A DNA stretch of 64,000 nucleotides from Hedera helix (GCA_947179155.2 OX359282.1:25713221-25777220); one strand, 5' to 3'. Positions 46,641 through 58,249 are shown, counted from the stretch's first letter. A program made the numbers and translations. Notes: a model not told the origin generated them from the sequence alone.

Positions 46641-47888
46641 TTAAATAATTAATATAGGTTTAATGTGATATCATCAAGTGATGATAATATTTTCTAAGTG
46701 TTTAAATACCCGTAATTAGATAATTATGTGGTTAAGTATTAGAGATGTAAAATATATAGATATTCTCATATGAATGTGTATATGATACTAATTTAAAGAT
46801 CAACTTGATTAATTGTTAGGTCTATCCAAAGATAATTAAATTGAATTGGTTAGCAGTAGACTACGCACGAGGCAAGTTTCTTTTTAACTCTAACTTGTAT
46901 TTATTATTGCAAGTATCCTTCAACCTTATTTACATTGAGCAATTCAATTATTGTTGAGCAAGTATCTACACTCGTAGTTATTTGACAGGCCTTTGAGTGA
47001 ATTAATTATTGAAAATTATTTCACATCATTATTGTATTGTATTCGCATATAGTGCCTTTGCAAATGTTATAGTTCAGTAATTTACGAACTGTATAAGAAT
47101 GTCTAAGCTAATTGTTTTGGCTAGACAAATGCATGTTTAAATTCATCTAATTGAATATTTTAAAAGCTTATCCAAACCATTGGCTGGTGCGGATTCTTAT
47201 AGTAAGCCTGAGAAAGAACAACCCTAGTTAAAGGGGATTTTTATATTGTCGGGTAACCGAATTTGCGCAAGAAAACTAAATGTTATGCATATACATAGGA
47301 CATGAGAGGACTGATCCCCTCAAGTGTCTCGTTATTTTTAACAAGGTGTCAGACATTGTATATCTGTTCTACCTTAGTAGCAGTTCACGGTCATTAAAGA
47401 CCACTCAGCAGTAAAGAGTCAATCCATTCTTATATTGAACATTGATTCTTGATATCTTTCACAATTGCTATTATTGAAAACCTTGAAGTTATTTCTCTTC
47501 ATCATGATATATCTTATGTTGTTGTTTATAAATTTGCTGAGTCATTTAGTTGCTCATTCTTGCTATATCATAACTATATTTCAGCTAAGCCCGAATGCTC
47601 TACATCAGACAAAGGTAAGGGGAAAACGAATGCGTAGATTAGTAGATGCATGCTAGTTTTAAATTACTGTTATGTAATTACTGTGTAAATCTTTTGTATT
47701 TCCCTTAAGATATGTAATGTTACGATTAAGGTTAATAGACCTTGGGAAGTGTAGCCTTTTGATAAGGAACCTTTTGTATTATTCCGCGAAGTTTGAATAC
47801 AATTTATGTATTTCATTGTTGTTAAGTATTGTACAGTGAGAACCAAACCCGAGGTTAAAGAACCCGGATTTGGGGTCATCACAGTTTG

Positions 47889-48432
47889 AAGAGTATTAAA
47901 ATATTATTAAATGATGAATAATATTAATATGAGATTAAAAGGTTATTAAATGAGTAATAACATTAGTACATGATGAAAATGTTATTAAATAATTAATGGC
48001 ATTAGTAAATGGTTAAAATATTATTAAATGGTTAATAATATTAATAAGAGATTAAAATATTATTAAATGATGAATAATATTAGTAAGAGATTAAAATATT
48101 ATTAAATGATAAATAATATTAATAAAATATTAAAATATTATTAAATGGTGAATAATATTAGTAAGCGATTAAAATATTATTAAATGGTTAATAATATTAA
48201 TAAGAGACTAAAATATTATTAAATGATGAATAATATTAGAGATCAAAATATTATTAAATGGTTAATAATATTAATAAGAGATTAAAATATTATTAAATGG
48301 TTAATAATATTAATAAATAATTAAAATATTATTAAATGGTTAATAATATTAGTAAGAGATTAAAATATTATTAAATAGTTAATAATATTAATAAGTGATT
48401 CAAATATTATTAAATGGTTAATAATATTTGAA
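47889..48432. repeat. Palindromic AT-rich tandem array (outer LTR)
   Basis: About fourteen units of roughly 39-41 bp with arms AATATTATTAAA and TTAATAATATT separated by short spacers such as AAGAGATTAA. The inner LTR was inserted exactly at the start of this array. Confidence 0.9.
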
Positions 48433-49538
48433 TGTAGTTGTATATTATTAAAGGTAGATAATATTTTGAGGTATTTGGTACATTATTAAATGTCCAAATC
48501 ATTAAGTTATTTAAAAAAAGAAAGTTTAATTGAATTAAACCAATGTAAATAGTCCATTTGTGACTAATTTAGACAACTTATTAAAAGTGGGTCGTACGAT
48601 GACATGTAGTGAAGGCGTAAGTTGGTTAAGCGTACCCGACATGTCCGAATTATATTTTGGACTAGGGTTTTTGTCCTGAACTTAAAGGTTGAAGTTAGAG
48701 TCATATATAAAGACTAAGTAATAGTCATTTAACTAATGATGATGTCAATTTCATATATAAATTGCAGGTTGAACGAAAGACGCAAAAAAAACGTAAATGG
48801 TATAAGCGAACCAGACAAGTTTTTCAGAATTTGCTCATATATGTATTGCTATGCAACAATGTTATATTAAATTATTGATATGAAGATATATTGATGATAT
48901 TTGTGATATGTGAAAAGCATGAAATATGATTATATGTGAAGTATGTGCAAAATATATGTATAACTTGATAGATGCTAGTTGTATATTATATGTGATGCAT
49001 AAGAAGTATGAAGCATTCATAAAATGAAAAACATGATTTACGTATAAAATGCAGAGTATGTTTAATATGTGAAGCATGCAAGGTGTTATGTGCAACTGTT
49101 AGACTTGTTGAGCCGTCATGCTCACTTTTGCTATAAAATAAACACTTTCAGATAAGTGCAAGATATTCAAAGATTTCGTTAAAGATTAAGGATCAGGAAT
49201 GCATTTTACTTTCACCAAAAGTTTAAGTGATTGTTTTAATTATGAGTCCGGATTGGACAGGTAAATTGATTGTATAATTAAATAAATGGTTAATGTATAT
49301 TGTGAGTATTTAAATACTTAAATTGATTGTAATAGAATGTCGTATCATGTATGATATTGAGACATACTAGGAATTTGTAAAGATTATGATTCTGGAATAG
49401 AAACAGATGTTGTAAAGTTTTAAATAAATGATTATATAGCAATTATAATATTGTTACAAGTCATGAATGATAAGAAAAAGATTGTACAGTGATGTACCAT
49501 ATTTGAGATTCAAGGGACCCGAATTTGGGGTCGTCACA

Positions 49539-49837
49539 ATTCACATTATATTTATAATATCTCGCTAATTCCTTAGGTCATGACTCCTATTAGGAATCGT
49601 ATCTTCAAAGAATATTTAGAGAAGATAACCATTATCCTAGTCACTGATGAATATGTAACTTTCATACCAATTAGGATTAGATATAGTAACTAATTAATTA
49701 TCCAAAAGTGACTAGAAGTCTGGCCCAAGCTTATCGGACCCAAAGGGCCCACTGGTATACACATTAGATCCAATGGACTGTAGGGCCAAGCCCAATTCAG
49801 GCAGCCCATTTATGCTAATAAAATGTGTGGCACAACA
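49539..49837 (-). repeat. 5' LTR of the Tat-like element, outer part
   Basis: Matches 35500-35800 (for example CCAATTAGGATTAGATA, GGCCCAAGCTTATCGGACC, TAGATCCAATGGACTG). It ends CACAACA, directly followed by the CTAGG duplication. Confidence 0.88.
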
Positions 49838-49842
49838 CTAGG

Positions 49843-49980
49843 TACTTGCTACTTTTTTAATGGAAATCTAGAAAGAAAAAAATCTGACTTGTTAAGTTAT
49901 GAATCTTTTGGTAAGTAAAAAAATCTGTTAAAACATTATTTTACTCCTAAAAGTTCAATTTAGTTCTGTTTCTTAGATTT
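49843..49980 (+). repeat. Intronic duplication, copy 2, right part
   Basis: Continues the host sequence interrupted at 35293. TACTTGCTACTTTTT, AATGGAAATCTAGAAA and AGTTCTGTTTCTTAG match 32190-32308. Confidence 0.85.
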
Positions 49981-50321
49981 AAGAGTAGTTAAAAAAATTC
50001 AAAAAATAATGAGAATTTATATTTGTGTGTTTATCACTAGTAGAAGTAAGAAATAAATATTTCTTTTCCTGGAAAGCACATGATAAGTTACTGATGAAGA
50101 TCTTACTCTTTTTTGAAGTCCATAAACTTTACAGTCATAATTTTGCTCATGACTTCTCTTCCTTTTAGCAATTATTTCTTTTCCTTAACTTTCCTCCTAC
50201 TGCATATGTTGTCCATTTAAGAGTTGTACTATTTTTCTCATTATAATATGAAAATTTTAGAATGGGGGATGTTCTTTAGCCTTCACATGTAACTTTTATG
50301 ATTTTAAAATGTGTATTACAG

Positions 50322-50429
50322 GCTTTATCACAACACGAGGCTTGTACTGCTGAATTTTCTAGCAAATTGGAACCAATATTCAAAAGTCTCGAAGAAGATT
50401 GTTCCTCCCCTAAAAATTATTGAAAGTAA
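50322..50429 (+). pseudogene. Candidate terminal exon of the Gemin2-like gene
   Basis: After TGTATTACAG the frame reads ALSQHEACTAEFSSKLEPIF and KSLEEDCSSPKNY, then TGA at about 50423. The phase fits the donor at 33913. Plant Gemin2 proteins contain an ELRLALS stretch near the C-terminus that this could continue, but the exons between are missing here and the match is short. An exon of another lost gene is possible. Confidence 0.35.
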
Positions 50430-50697
50430 TATCCCTAACGAATGTGATAATTTGGCAACTAATAAGAGTCAATTCTAGTCAATGTCTTTTATTGATTATT
50501 CCATGCAATCCTTAGTTATGGATGAAAAATGTTGTTGTCTGTCTATCTTTCTATTCCTAAAACTATAGCCAAATGAGATATTGGCAAGTGCCCAACCTTG
50601 CCGACCATTCTAGGAATGGACTCTATAGCATAAGTTTCAATGTTGAAAAAATGCATAAAATTGGCAAAGACTATGAACTCTCTTTCAAAAGATGATT
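50430..50697. other. No gene recognised
   Basis: Short spacer between the candidate exon and the next LTR; may be former 3' untranslated region. Confidence 0.35.
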
Positions 50698-51992
50698 TGT
50701 GACACCTCCAAATTCACGTCCTTTAAACACCGGATATGGTGCTCATTGTATCACATCTATATATAATCATTACTTAAAGACATAAAGTAAATATAATATT
50801 ACAATACATGTCATAACTCCCAGGTCTCTCGATAACCTTACTAATTACAAAACATAAGTGATATCAAAATAATACATCATTTCTAATATTAATGTTTAAT
50901 ACAATAATTTAAACATGTTCTACTCGTTAGCTTTCCCTTTTTCCTTGTCTTTACCATATCGCTCTAGTTTAGTTGAAAACATTTAATTTAAGCAAAAGTA
51001 AACAACTAATTGCTCAGCAAGTATAAGAACAGTTCAAAGCATAATATCACATTAATAGAATAATCATTCCTCAACAATTAAACAATAATTATGAAAAAAG
51101 ATTTCTTTAATTTTGAAAATCAATATCTTTATACTGAGTGGTCAAAATAAACGTGAACTCTTAACCAAGGTTTAATAGTTATTTAACTATAAATCGTTAG
51201 AATATTTACCAATCACAAAGACCTAAAATATTCTCTGCAAATATTTTAGGAAATCAGTCTATCGCACCCTATATTGTGCACAACATATAAATTTAAAATG
51301 CATAAGCGTAAATAAGTTGGACTATATTATCCAACAATTATATCCCCTTTTTAGGGTTGTTCAACTCAGTTTTAACATCGAGTCAGCACCAAAACAATTT
51401 GGTTTAAATAACATTTTTAAAATTTTTACCAATTCAATAAATCATGTTCATAGCTATCTAGTCGAAATAAATATCATACACTTACTTCTTAAAACTGTTC
51501 ATGAATCAACAGAACTTTAAAAGCTTTAACAGTTCAAGAATTTAACAAATCATTTCTACTTGAAGTAATTTTAAGAACTAACGTAGCTAGAGAAAACTTA
51601 TACAAAAATAAAATTTTCGTAAGTTTAGAACTTGCCTAATACGTCCCTTTTGGCTAATGATAATATTTCACTCTTCGTATTAACTACATATTTATTAATG
51701 TTAGCATACTAATTAGTCACCACAAAATTTCTTAGATTTTATTTTTGTTTAAACTTAACTCAAAGTTCTTAAATACTATTAATTAAATTTTATACCTCCC
51801 AACTAGCCTTAACACTACAAAAACTTAACTGACACCGAACCGAGAGGGGGGGAATAAACAAAGCCCAGGAGCTACGGTGCTACCCCCGCAGCTGCAAATT
51901 CCAGATTTTTGTTGTTTTGATCTAGCTTGTTTCAAAAATTCACAACTTACTCATCTGAATTCAGAATGAGTTCATTTTTGGACAATAGCAAC

Positions 51993-52274
51993 TGTTTGGT
52001 TTGTTGATTACTTGGTGACTAAGTCAATATGACTTAGTCCATCTTAGTTATTGCTTTTGTTAATAATGTCCTGGTTTGTAAGACTTTAGTTTAGGTTTGA
52101 TTCATTCCTATAATAGATTGACCACGTCTTTTGACTATATAAATGTGGTAGCTTTATTTTTGCAATTCTATTTTGTAAGATTTGTATAAAGCCATAATAT
52201 CTATTCTTGATTATACAAGTTGTTTGAACTCCCAGTTTATTTGTGCTGTCTGATTAGAGCTTAAGAGTACAACA
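51993..52274 (+). mobile_element. 282-bp solo LTR, probably Ty1/copia
   Basis: Starts TGTTTGGTTTGTTGATTAC and ends GAGTACAACA. Perfect target duplication GCAAC at 51988-51992 and 52275-52279. It has a TATA box (ACTATATAAATG near 52135). The size, the TGTT...AACA ends and the compact promoter suit a copia or TRIM LTR. It is inserted in the long minus-strand LTR. Confidence 0.85.
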
Positions 52275-53142
52275 GCAACTTCATACTACATATTTTCAAA
52301 ATCCAACAAAGTTTGATTTTATTAACTTAGTTAAAAAGTTGAAACAGTATACTCCCTATAACTTCGGATCCACCATAATCCCCAACACAACAATATACTC
52401 CCACAACCAAGCATACAAAATATGAAACTAAAAATTTTAGACATAGTTTTAAGTTAATACTTTTAAACATTTGTGTGATTTCTCTTTTTCCTTGATAACT
52501 TTGCTAAATGGCTTGAATCCTCCTTTTCTTCCTTCCTTGATGAATCCAAACTCCTCCCTCTCTTTTTTCTCTCTAAATTTCTTTTTCTAAGCTTGACTTG
52601 GTGAAATAAAATGAAACAAAGTGAACAAATGAACTAAGTGTGGGTATTTACAGATGGATTTGGCAAACTTACAAGTAGTTCCCCCCTTAATTGGTCTTAG
52701 TTTACAGTCAAACCACTCTTATTATCTCCTTCCCACATGGGCCCACAAGATCAACATTAATCAACCACGCAATCTAGCTTAAATATAGTTTTAGGTTAAT
52801 AAATTTCTTAGTTCACCAAGGTCAAACTAGATCCATGAATTAAGGGAAAGTAATTTGCACCATTCCTCCTTCACATGGCCAATTTTGGCCATGCCTTATC
52901 CTTATATATATTATAGCTTCATTTTTTCCAATGCTTGCACCAACTTGGGCTAGCTTATTGGGCTTCTATGTAGGTTTATTAATGGGAGATTTACATTTAC
53001 CAATACATTTTTTTAAAATATTACAACAAAAGTGCATACATAAAATATTTACAAAATTAGTGTATCTTCAATATTTAATTTATAAATTAGTGCTTTTTTA
53101 TTCCTTTAATTTAGTTAAGTGATTTAATGGGTAGTTGGCTTC

Positions 53143-53178
53143 AAAATTCAAAATTCAAAATTCAAAAATCAAATTAAA
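53143..53178. repeat. AAAATTC tandem repeat
   Basis: Four to five CAAAATT units in a row. Confidence 0.85.
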
Positions 53179-53514
53179 TGATTTTTATTCCTTTCTCTGT
53201 CCTCCATTTTATCTCCTCCATCTTCTCTCTCCTCCATAGTTAGTGGCGTGAAAGTGTGGTGTGGAAGTGGAAGTGTTTGCTCACTTTCTCTCTCCTCCAT
53301 TTCTTCTTCTTCCTCCTCTCCTCGTCATCTTCTTCTTCATCTGCAATAAATTTTAACTTCTTTTTTTGGGTTTTCTTCCCACGTCTCTGTCAACTCTGAT
53401 TCGTTTCTTTCACACATGCAAATAAGAGAGAGGGAGAGAGATGGGTTTGAATTGCATCTTCTTCACGTCCACACCTCCTCCTTGCCGAAAATTCTGAGTC
53501 GTATTTTCTTAATG

Positions 53515-53940
53515 TATAGTAACTAATTTTTTCGTTCAGTAAATTTAGGTAACCAAACAATAGAATAGAGGTAACCAAACACTAGTATGGACGTAACCAA
53601 TTCCTGAATGTGTAGTAACTAGTTTTTTCGTTTAGTAAATCTAGGTAACCAAATACCAGTCTTCTTCCTCTTTTTATTTTGTCTTTGTTAATGTGAGTTT
53701 GTTAATGTGAATTTCATAATGCAATTGGTAACCAAACCTTCATATCAAGGTAACCAAACATTCATACCCAGGTAACCAAAACACAATCAGCAGGTTTTCA
53801 AAACGGTGCTCTGTTTTTAAAACACAATCTGCAGGTTTCTAGAGGTAACCAAACACTAATATGGAGGTAACCAATTCCTAAATGTGTAGTAACTAATTTT
53901 TTCGTGCAGTAAATCTAAGTAACAAAACACTAGTCTCGTC
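53515..53940. repeat. GGTAACCAAAC repeat cluster
   Basis: GGTAACCAAA(C/T)A occurs at least nine times. A longer unit (GTAGTAACTA, TTTTTTCGT, CAGTAAAT, CTAGGTAACCAAA, then TATGGA, GTAACCAATTCCT) recurs three times, at about 53515, 53610 and 53885. It has the style of a transposon subterminal region but its ends are not defined. Confidence 0.75.
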
Positions 53941-54032
53941 TCTCATCCACCACCACCGCCTTCACCTCCATCCCCAACCTCCAAGTATAATGAGATTTCA
54001 AGATCAAGATCCAGATTCAGATTATGGTTTAC

Positions 54033-54116
54033 TTACACCCGATCGAAATCGAATATGATAGCCGATTGGGCTTGCGATGGCGGTGATGGTGGTTGCTGCG
54101 ATGGGGTTTCGGCCAT
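54033..54116 (-). pseudogene. Possible captured first exon, HAD-like
   Basis: The minus strand has ATG at 54116 and reads MAETPSQQPPSPPSQAQSA then IIFDFDRV, followed at once by a good donor (GTGTAAGTAA). FDFD resembles the DxD nucleophile motif of HAD-type phosphatases, and Pro/Gln-rich starts are common in plant first exons. No second exon is seen. The region upstream (54117-54240) is leader-like. It is short, so chance is a real alternative. Confidence 0.3.
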
Positions 54117-54743
54117 TGATGAGAACCCCACATGAAGTGGTTTAGAATTTGAAGAGAGAGAAAGGAAGGAGAAATAATCAGAGAAAGTGGAAGCAAAGTA
54201 GGGGAGAGAAATGGAGGCAATATGTTTTGTAATTATTTTGTCCATATTGCACTTATTTTGTAATTATTTTATTTGTGCACTATTCTTGTAATTGTTTACT
54301 AATTGTTGTATATTTATGTAAAGAGCCCATATTTATCCATGTTTGGGCTCCGTAGTTTGGGCCAATTAAAACTCCATATAAGACTTGCAAGCATCTTGGT
54401 TTCTTAACAATAAGTTGGGCTCATTTAATTTCCATACATGTAAGGCTTTTGCAAGTAGCTTAGCTATTTAATTTTAAATAGTTTGGGTTTGTTTGGTTAA
54501 TCCTTACTTACCTTCTTGAATTATTTCCTTGGCTTATCTTTGTTTAATTAGTAACTTAAACTTATTTTTCATGGCTTTTTTTTTGTTCAATTAATTTAAT
54601 TAATTAAATTTGTTGACTATTAAATTATTTTTCTTATCTTTCGTTTGACTAATAAATATTTATCTCACTCAAAACATGAATACTAGTCCTACCCATAGTC
54701 ATAGTCAATAGTTAATGACAACTATAAGTCACTCAAAACATGA

Positions 54744-54976
54744 AATATATCATCATTCATCTATAGATAAAATCCATTATTGGGAATAAAAAGATATCAA
54801 TAATCTAAAATAATCAAAGTTTTGAAGGAGTACGACAGTTCTCTCATGTTTTGAGCAAGATAAATGAGGTTGGTCTATGTGCTATATCATCATTTATCTA
54901 TGTATAAAATCCATTATTGGGAATAAAAAGATATCAATCTAATTTAATAAAAGTTTTGAAGGAGTACAACAGTTCC
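54744..54976. repeat. Direct duplication, about 95 bp
   Basis: 54744-54842 and 54882-54976 share AAAATCCATTATTGGGAAT, AAAAAGATATCAAT and AGTTTTGAAGGAGTAC, spaced 138 bp apart. Confidence 0.85.
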
Positions 54977-54979
54977 CTT

Positions 54980-55351
54980 GGACCGGAACTCCGGCAGAAA
55001 ATTTTCTTGAATGGTTAACTAGTTTCAAGCAGAGAGATGATGGAGATCTAGTATAAATAAAAATGCACAGTTTTACAGTAGCAAAAGATATATTTATATG
55101 GCACGATTATGTTGTTCATACAACACTGAAGATCTCACAACTACACAATAATACACAGATGAAATAAAAAATCTATAAAACTGACAAAGAAAAGGCAAGA
55201 AGTCATTCCACAAACGTATATCATTGTCAAGACTACTTGAACTTCACACAACTATAGTTGGGCGTAATGTCACAGCAACATGTTGTGCCTCTTTATTTGT
55301 GGTTTTACAGAGAAAACCATGCCAAAGGATGGACTGGGCACTTGATAAATC
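54980..55351 (-). other. Probable 3' untranslated region of the chitinase-like gene
   Basis: Sequence below the stop codon at 55352, with gene-like composition to about 55060. No other gene is recognised. Confidence 0.45.
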
Positions 55352-57839
55352 TCAAGAAGCTGCCTTTGCAGTTGCTGGGTTAAAAGCAAGCTGCTCTGCG
55401 CAGGAGAGTACATCATTGGGTCCAGCCACATCCCCCAACCCCATCAAGTTGAGGTAATGTTGGTAGTGGGAGATGATGTTGTTCATGGCATCAATATCAC
55501 CTTGACCACAAACCATTTCTCCGTAAAGGATATTCATAGTGACGCCAAAACCGGGAGTTCGCTTGGCTAAAGTGTCATTCTTGGTGGGTTTCCAGTTGCC
55601 GACGAAGGCATCATGGGATGAAGGCTGCCCCTTCTTGATTTCGGTCATCCACCTCCAAATCGCTGCCTGGAAAGCAAGGGTAGCATTCTGTTCGATGTAT
55701 TCGGGATGGTTCAGTAGATCTACCTTTAGGCTTTCACCAGTAGCACCATAGTTAAAGTTCCTGTGCAACAAAACATACAAAAAGAAAGCTTAGGATTTTA
55801 TACTTTTAAGTAAAGGGCAGAAGCGATAACATTTAAAATAGTAACATATTGAAGCGATAAGTATGTATTATGGCTACTTAGAGTTAGCACCGGACTAGTC
55901 TTTCATGACGCATGCAGTCCTCATCTCACAGGGATATGGCAATGGTTGAATAAATCCATAGGGTATGACCTCAAGAGGATATAAATCGTTTGAAAAGGAA
56001 GAAAGATGCAAACTTCTCAACCATGTTATTGCACAAGCATATTACTACAGCATGCACATGATTCTCATCAGAAACGGCTTGAGTGCCATTACTCGAAGTT
56101 AACCTTATTCTTGGAAGTTGAAACTTGTACGAATTAATACAAATAAGGCCTAGGTGTGGAACAGTAAGAATTGTTGGACTAGTAATGAGAAAAAATGGCA
56201 TATACCAGTAAATAGGCAGAGCTCCACGTCCATAGTATTCAGCTCCAGGAGCACATGGGTACGTGTACTTGTACGAGTCATCACAGTATGATTGGCTAGG
56301 ACTCATTTCTCTGTTGTAGCACAAACCCCATGCCAACGGTCCTCCAGTTGCCACTCCATAACCACCTGCATTTTATTTTTTTATTTATTTTTATCAATAT
56401 TGCTATAATTTTGCAATTTGCTTACATAAGATGTTCGGCAAACTAAACACGCCAAGATTTAGTAATAAACCTGACTGAATAAAAATACATGAGTTTTTAT
56501 AGGTACTATACACCGGTTACACTTAACCCCAATTAATCATTTCTCTGTATTACATACAAACTGATCTCTACGTACCTTTGACTTGATTTCAAACTATTGG
56601 AATAACCAAGTAATTTGTTTGAAACCAAATCAAACTCGAGATAAAACAAATTCTGAAGTTCATCTAATAACTGTTTATGAAGAAGGAATTTCAGCAATTT
56701 CCACATATTAAAGACTTGTAAACCTCCATCAACCTCTCACCATAACCAACCAATTCAATCAACCCACAAGAGAGAATTCGAAGCAAGTAAAACAACCACC
56801 TATTCAAACAAATCAAAAGCCTATCAACATGAACACATTCAATCAAACACAAATTTAGTTAAAAAATATTCAATCAAGGACTAGGAGTTAAAACTCAGTT
56901 AAACTGCAAAGATATATGAGGATATAAAGCTCGTAACATCTTGAAATTCAATATTCAGTAAATCAAAACAAAATAATAAAATCCACAATTTCAACTCATC
57001 CCAATTTGGTATCAAACTACTCAATGGGACCAAATATGAAACACAGACGTTCAATCTCAGATTCAAACCAGCTAAGAGTTGTGATAAAGATTTCTGCAGT
57101 GTCCATCAAACAGAAAAGGAGACAAATATATCAAACAAAATAATAAAATAATACAATCAATCCGCATGTAGAGGAGTTATCAAGTTCTCATATGCATCAT
57201 CATGAAAAATTCAATCTACACGCCAATATTGTTAAATGATCTTACATCAAACCAGCAAAACCCCTGCAATTGATACTATACATATAAAAACCAGCACAAA
57301 CAGAACCCAACTTATAATTTTTATACATGTAAATCAACTCAGCCAAACCCAAAATAAAATTAAAAAAAAAAAAAGTTCAGATTTTGCTTTCATGTTTCCA
57401 TAATTCTCATAACTCACAGCAACCAAATGTAATTAAAAACAAAGAAAACAGACTTACATGAAGTTTTGCTGCCAACATGGCCAAGAAAGGCCGCAATTTC
57501 CTTCATCTGCATAAGCTTGCCACCAGTAGTTCCAAACCCAAGCGGCTCGTAAACAGCAGCTGCAGTAATGAAAGATTGATAATCCCAGAAACCAACTGCA
57601 TGAGCTACGGGTGCATTCCTATTTGGAAAAAGCTCCTCAAACTGATAAACCTGAAATAAATCTGAAATTGTTTGGTTGCAGCAATACTTTGACCAACCCT
57701 TACATTCCCAGCCTTGACTACAAACTTTCTTTCCCTTTTCAGTCTTCACCAAGATTTCTTTTGAAGAATCTCCATTCACACTAGCTAGAATAACCATCAC
57801 AATTCCCAAAATCAAACCCATTTTAATTTTTGCCTCCAT
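55352..57839 (-). CDS. CTL1: Chitinase-like protein, CTL1/POM1 type (GH19 fold)
   Basis: Three coding exons on the minus strand, 57839-57458, 56365-56206 and 55760-55352, join in frame (951 nt, 316 aa) with GT-AG introns. A signal peptide (MEAKIKMGLILGIVMVILAS) sends it to the secretory path and cell wall. The mature part has CSQGWECKGWSKYCCNQTI, VGFWDYQSFITAAAVYEPLG, FGTTGGKLMQMKEIAAFLGH, GPLAWGLCYNREMSPSQSYC, YYGRGALPIYWNFNYGATG and MVCGQGDIDAMNNIISHYQH, in the order of Arabidopsis CTL1 (POM1/ELP1, 321 aa) and CTL2. Where active GH19 chitinases have HETTGG, this protein has SKTSCG, so the catalytic Glu is replaced and chitin hydrolysis is unlikely. CTL1-type proteins are needed for cellulose and hemicellulose assembly. 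Nothing looks broken. CTL2 is the alternative name, since the two paralogues are hard to separate here. Confidence 0.93.
56366..57457. other. Intron 1 of the chitinase-like gene
   Basis: 1.1 kb with donor GTAAGTC and acceptor AAATGCAG on the minus strand. Contains no open frame or repeat of note. Confidence 0.7.
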
Positions 57840-57846
57840 TCTTTAT

Positions 57847-58025
57847 CTGCAAGTGAAATTAACAAAATTTATGAAGTGGGTGTTGTGTTTGTTGAAGTCG
57901 AAGATTAAACGAACCCGCAAAGAATAAGTACACAATAAACAGCAGCACAAAGGAATGTTGGGATCTGATAATCTAAAGAGAGGAAAACAGAACAAATTCA
58001 GAGAGAAAATGAAAATGTAACTTAC
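57847..58025 (-). other. 5' leader intron of the chitinase-like gene
   Basis: On the minus strand, CTCCA|GTAAGTTAC at 58026/58025 and TTTCACTTGCAG just seven bases before the ATG define a likely intron in the untranslated leader. The leader exon above 58026 is CT-rich. Confidence 0.6.
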
Positions 58026-58249
58026 TGGAGACCTTGCTTTTCACAGATCTATTGTCGGTAGAGTGATGGGACTGAATTGATTATGGCCCCCTTTTTGGTT
58101 GGTTAATTTTCTTTTTCTTTGGGGGAAAATGCAATGGAGGAGAGAGAGTGTTAGATCAACTATCTCTCTCAGTGGGAAAGGAGAAAGGAGATGAACGGTT
58201 GATATGGGGTTTAGTTGGGTAGAAGATGATCGAACTTTAATGGGTATAA

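Larger units (their letters stand above)
44151..47883 (+). mobile_element. Inner nested solo LTR, 3.7 kb
   Basis: It starts TGTAATGACCACGAATTTC and ends GGATTTGGGGTCATCACA. Flanks ATTTG (44146-44150) and GTTTG (47884-47888) agree at 4 of 5. Removing it joins two parts of a related LTR whose own copy of the junction is at about 46170-46210. It carries a TATA box (GGCTATAAATAAG near 44918), a CA/TA microsatellite, a GC-rich island and a palindromic AT array. Confidence 0.78.
44040..49538 (+). mobile_element. Outer nested solo LTR, 5'-deleted, split by a relative
   Basis: Flanks are GTTCA (44035-44039) and ATTCA (49539-49543), a 4-of-5 target duplication inside the Tat LTR. The right end GAATTTGGGGTCGTCACA is the family end. 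The left end shows only TATAA before jumping to sequence equivalent to about 46092 of the inner LTR, so about 1.9 kb after the first bases is deleted. The element consists of 44040-44150 plus 47889-49538; the rest is the inner LTR. Confidence 0.65.
35294..49837 (-). mobile_element. Ty3/gypsy (Tat-like) LTR retrotransposon, nested and defective
   Basis: Two LTRs in minus orientation (35294-35800; 43824-49837 interrupted) begin TGTTG and end TTAACA on their own strand. The target duplication is perfect: CTAGG at 35289-35293 and 49838-49842. On the minus strand the order is 5' LTR, gag (43760 to about 42260), protease, reverse transcriptase, RNase H and the first residues of integrase, then the 3' LTR. 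This Ty3 order, with the phrases EDHLSDLQECFHYIRYYNMR and GIEANPEKISAI, points to the Tat/Ogre/Retand clade. The integrase core is missing and all frames carry stops. Three solo LTRs are nested in it (38676-41686, 44040-49538, 44151-47883). It sits in an intron of the Gemin2-like gene, opposite to its direction. Confidence 0.9.
50698..54670 (-). mobile_element. Long LTR-like sequence in minus orientation, interrupted
   Basis: Its end (TGTGACACCTCCAAATTC on the plus strand) is the complement of the GAATTTGG-GTCACA end shared by the other LTRs. The minus strand repeats their internal order: a GAGGCAAG-type block (51620-51650), TTGCTGAGCAATTAGTTG near 50985-51020, a GC-rich island (51845-51900) and a TATA-like site near 52900. 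Similarity is greatest to the inner LTR at 44151. The LTR start was not found and the right border is approximate. A 282-bp solo LTR and a gene-like segment (about 53180-54250) interrupt it. Confidence 0.5.
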
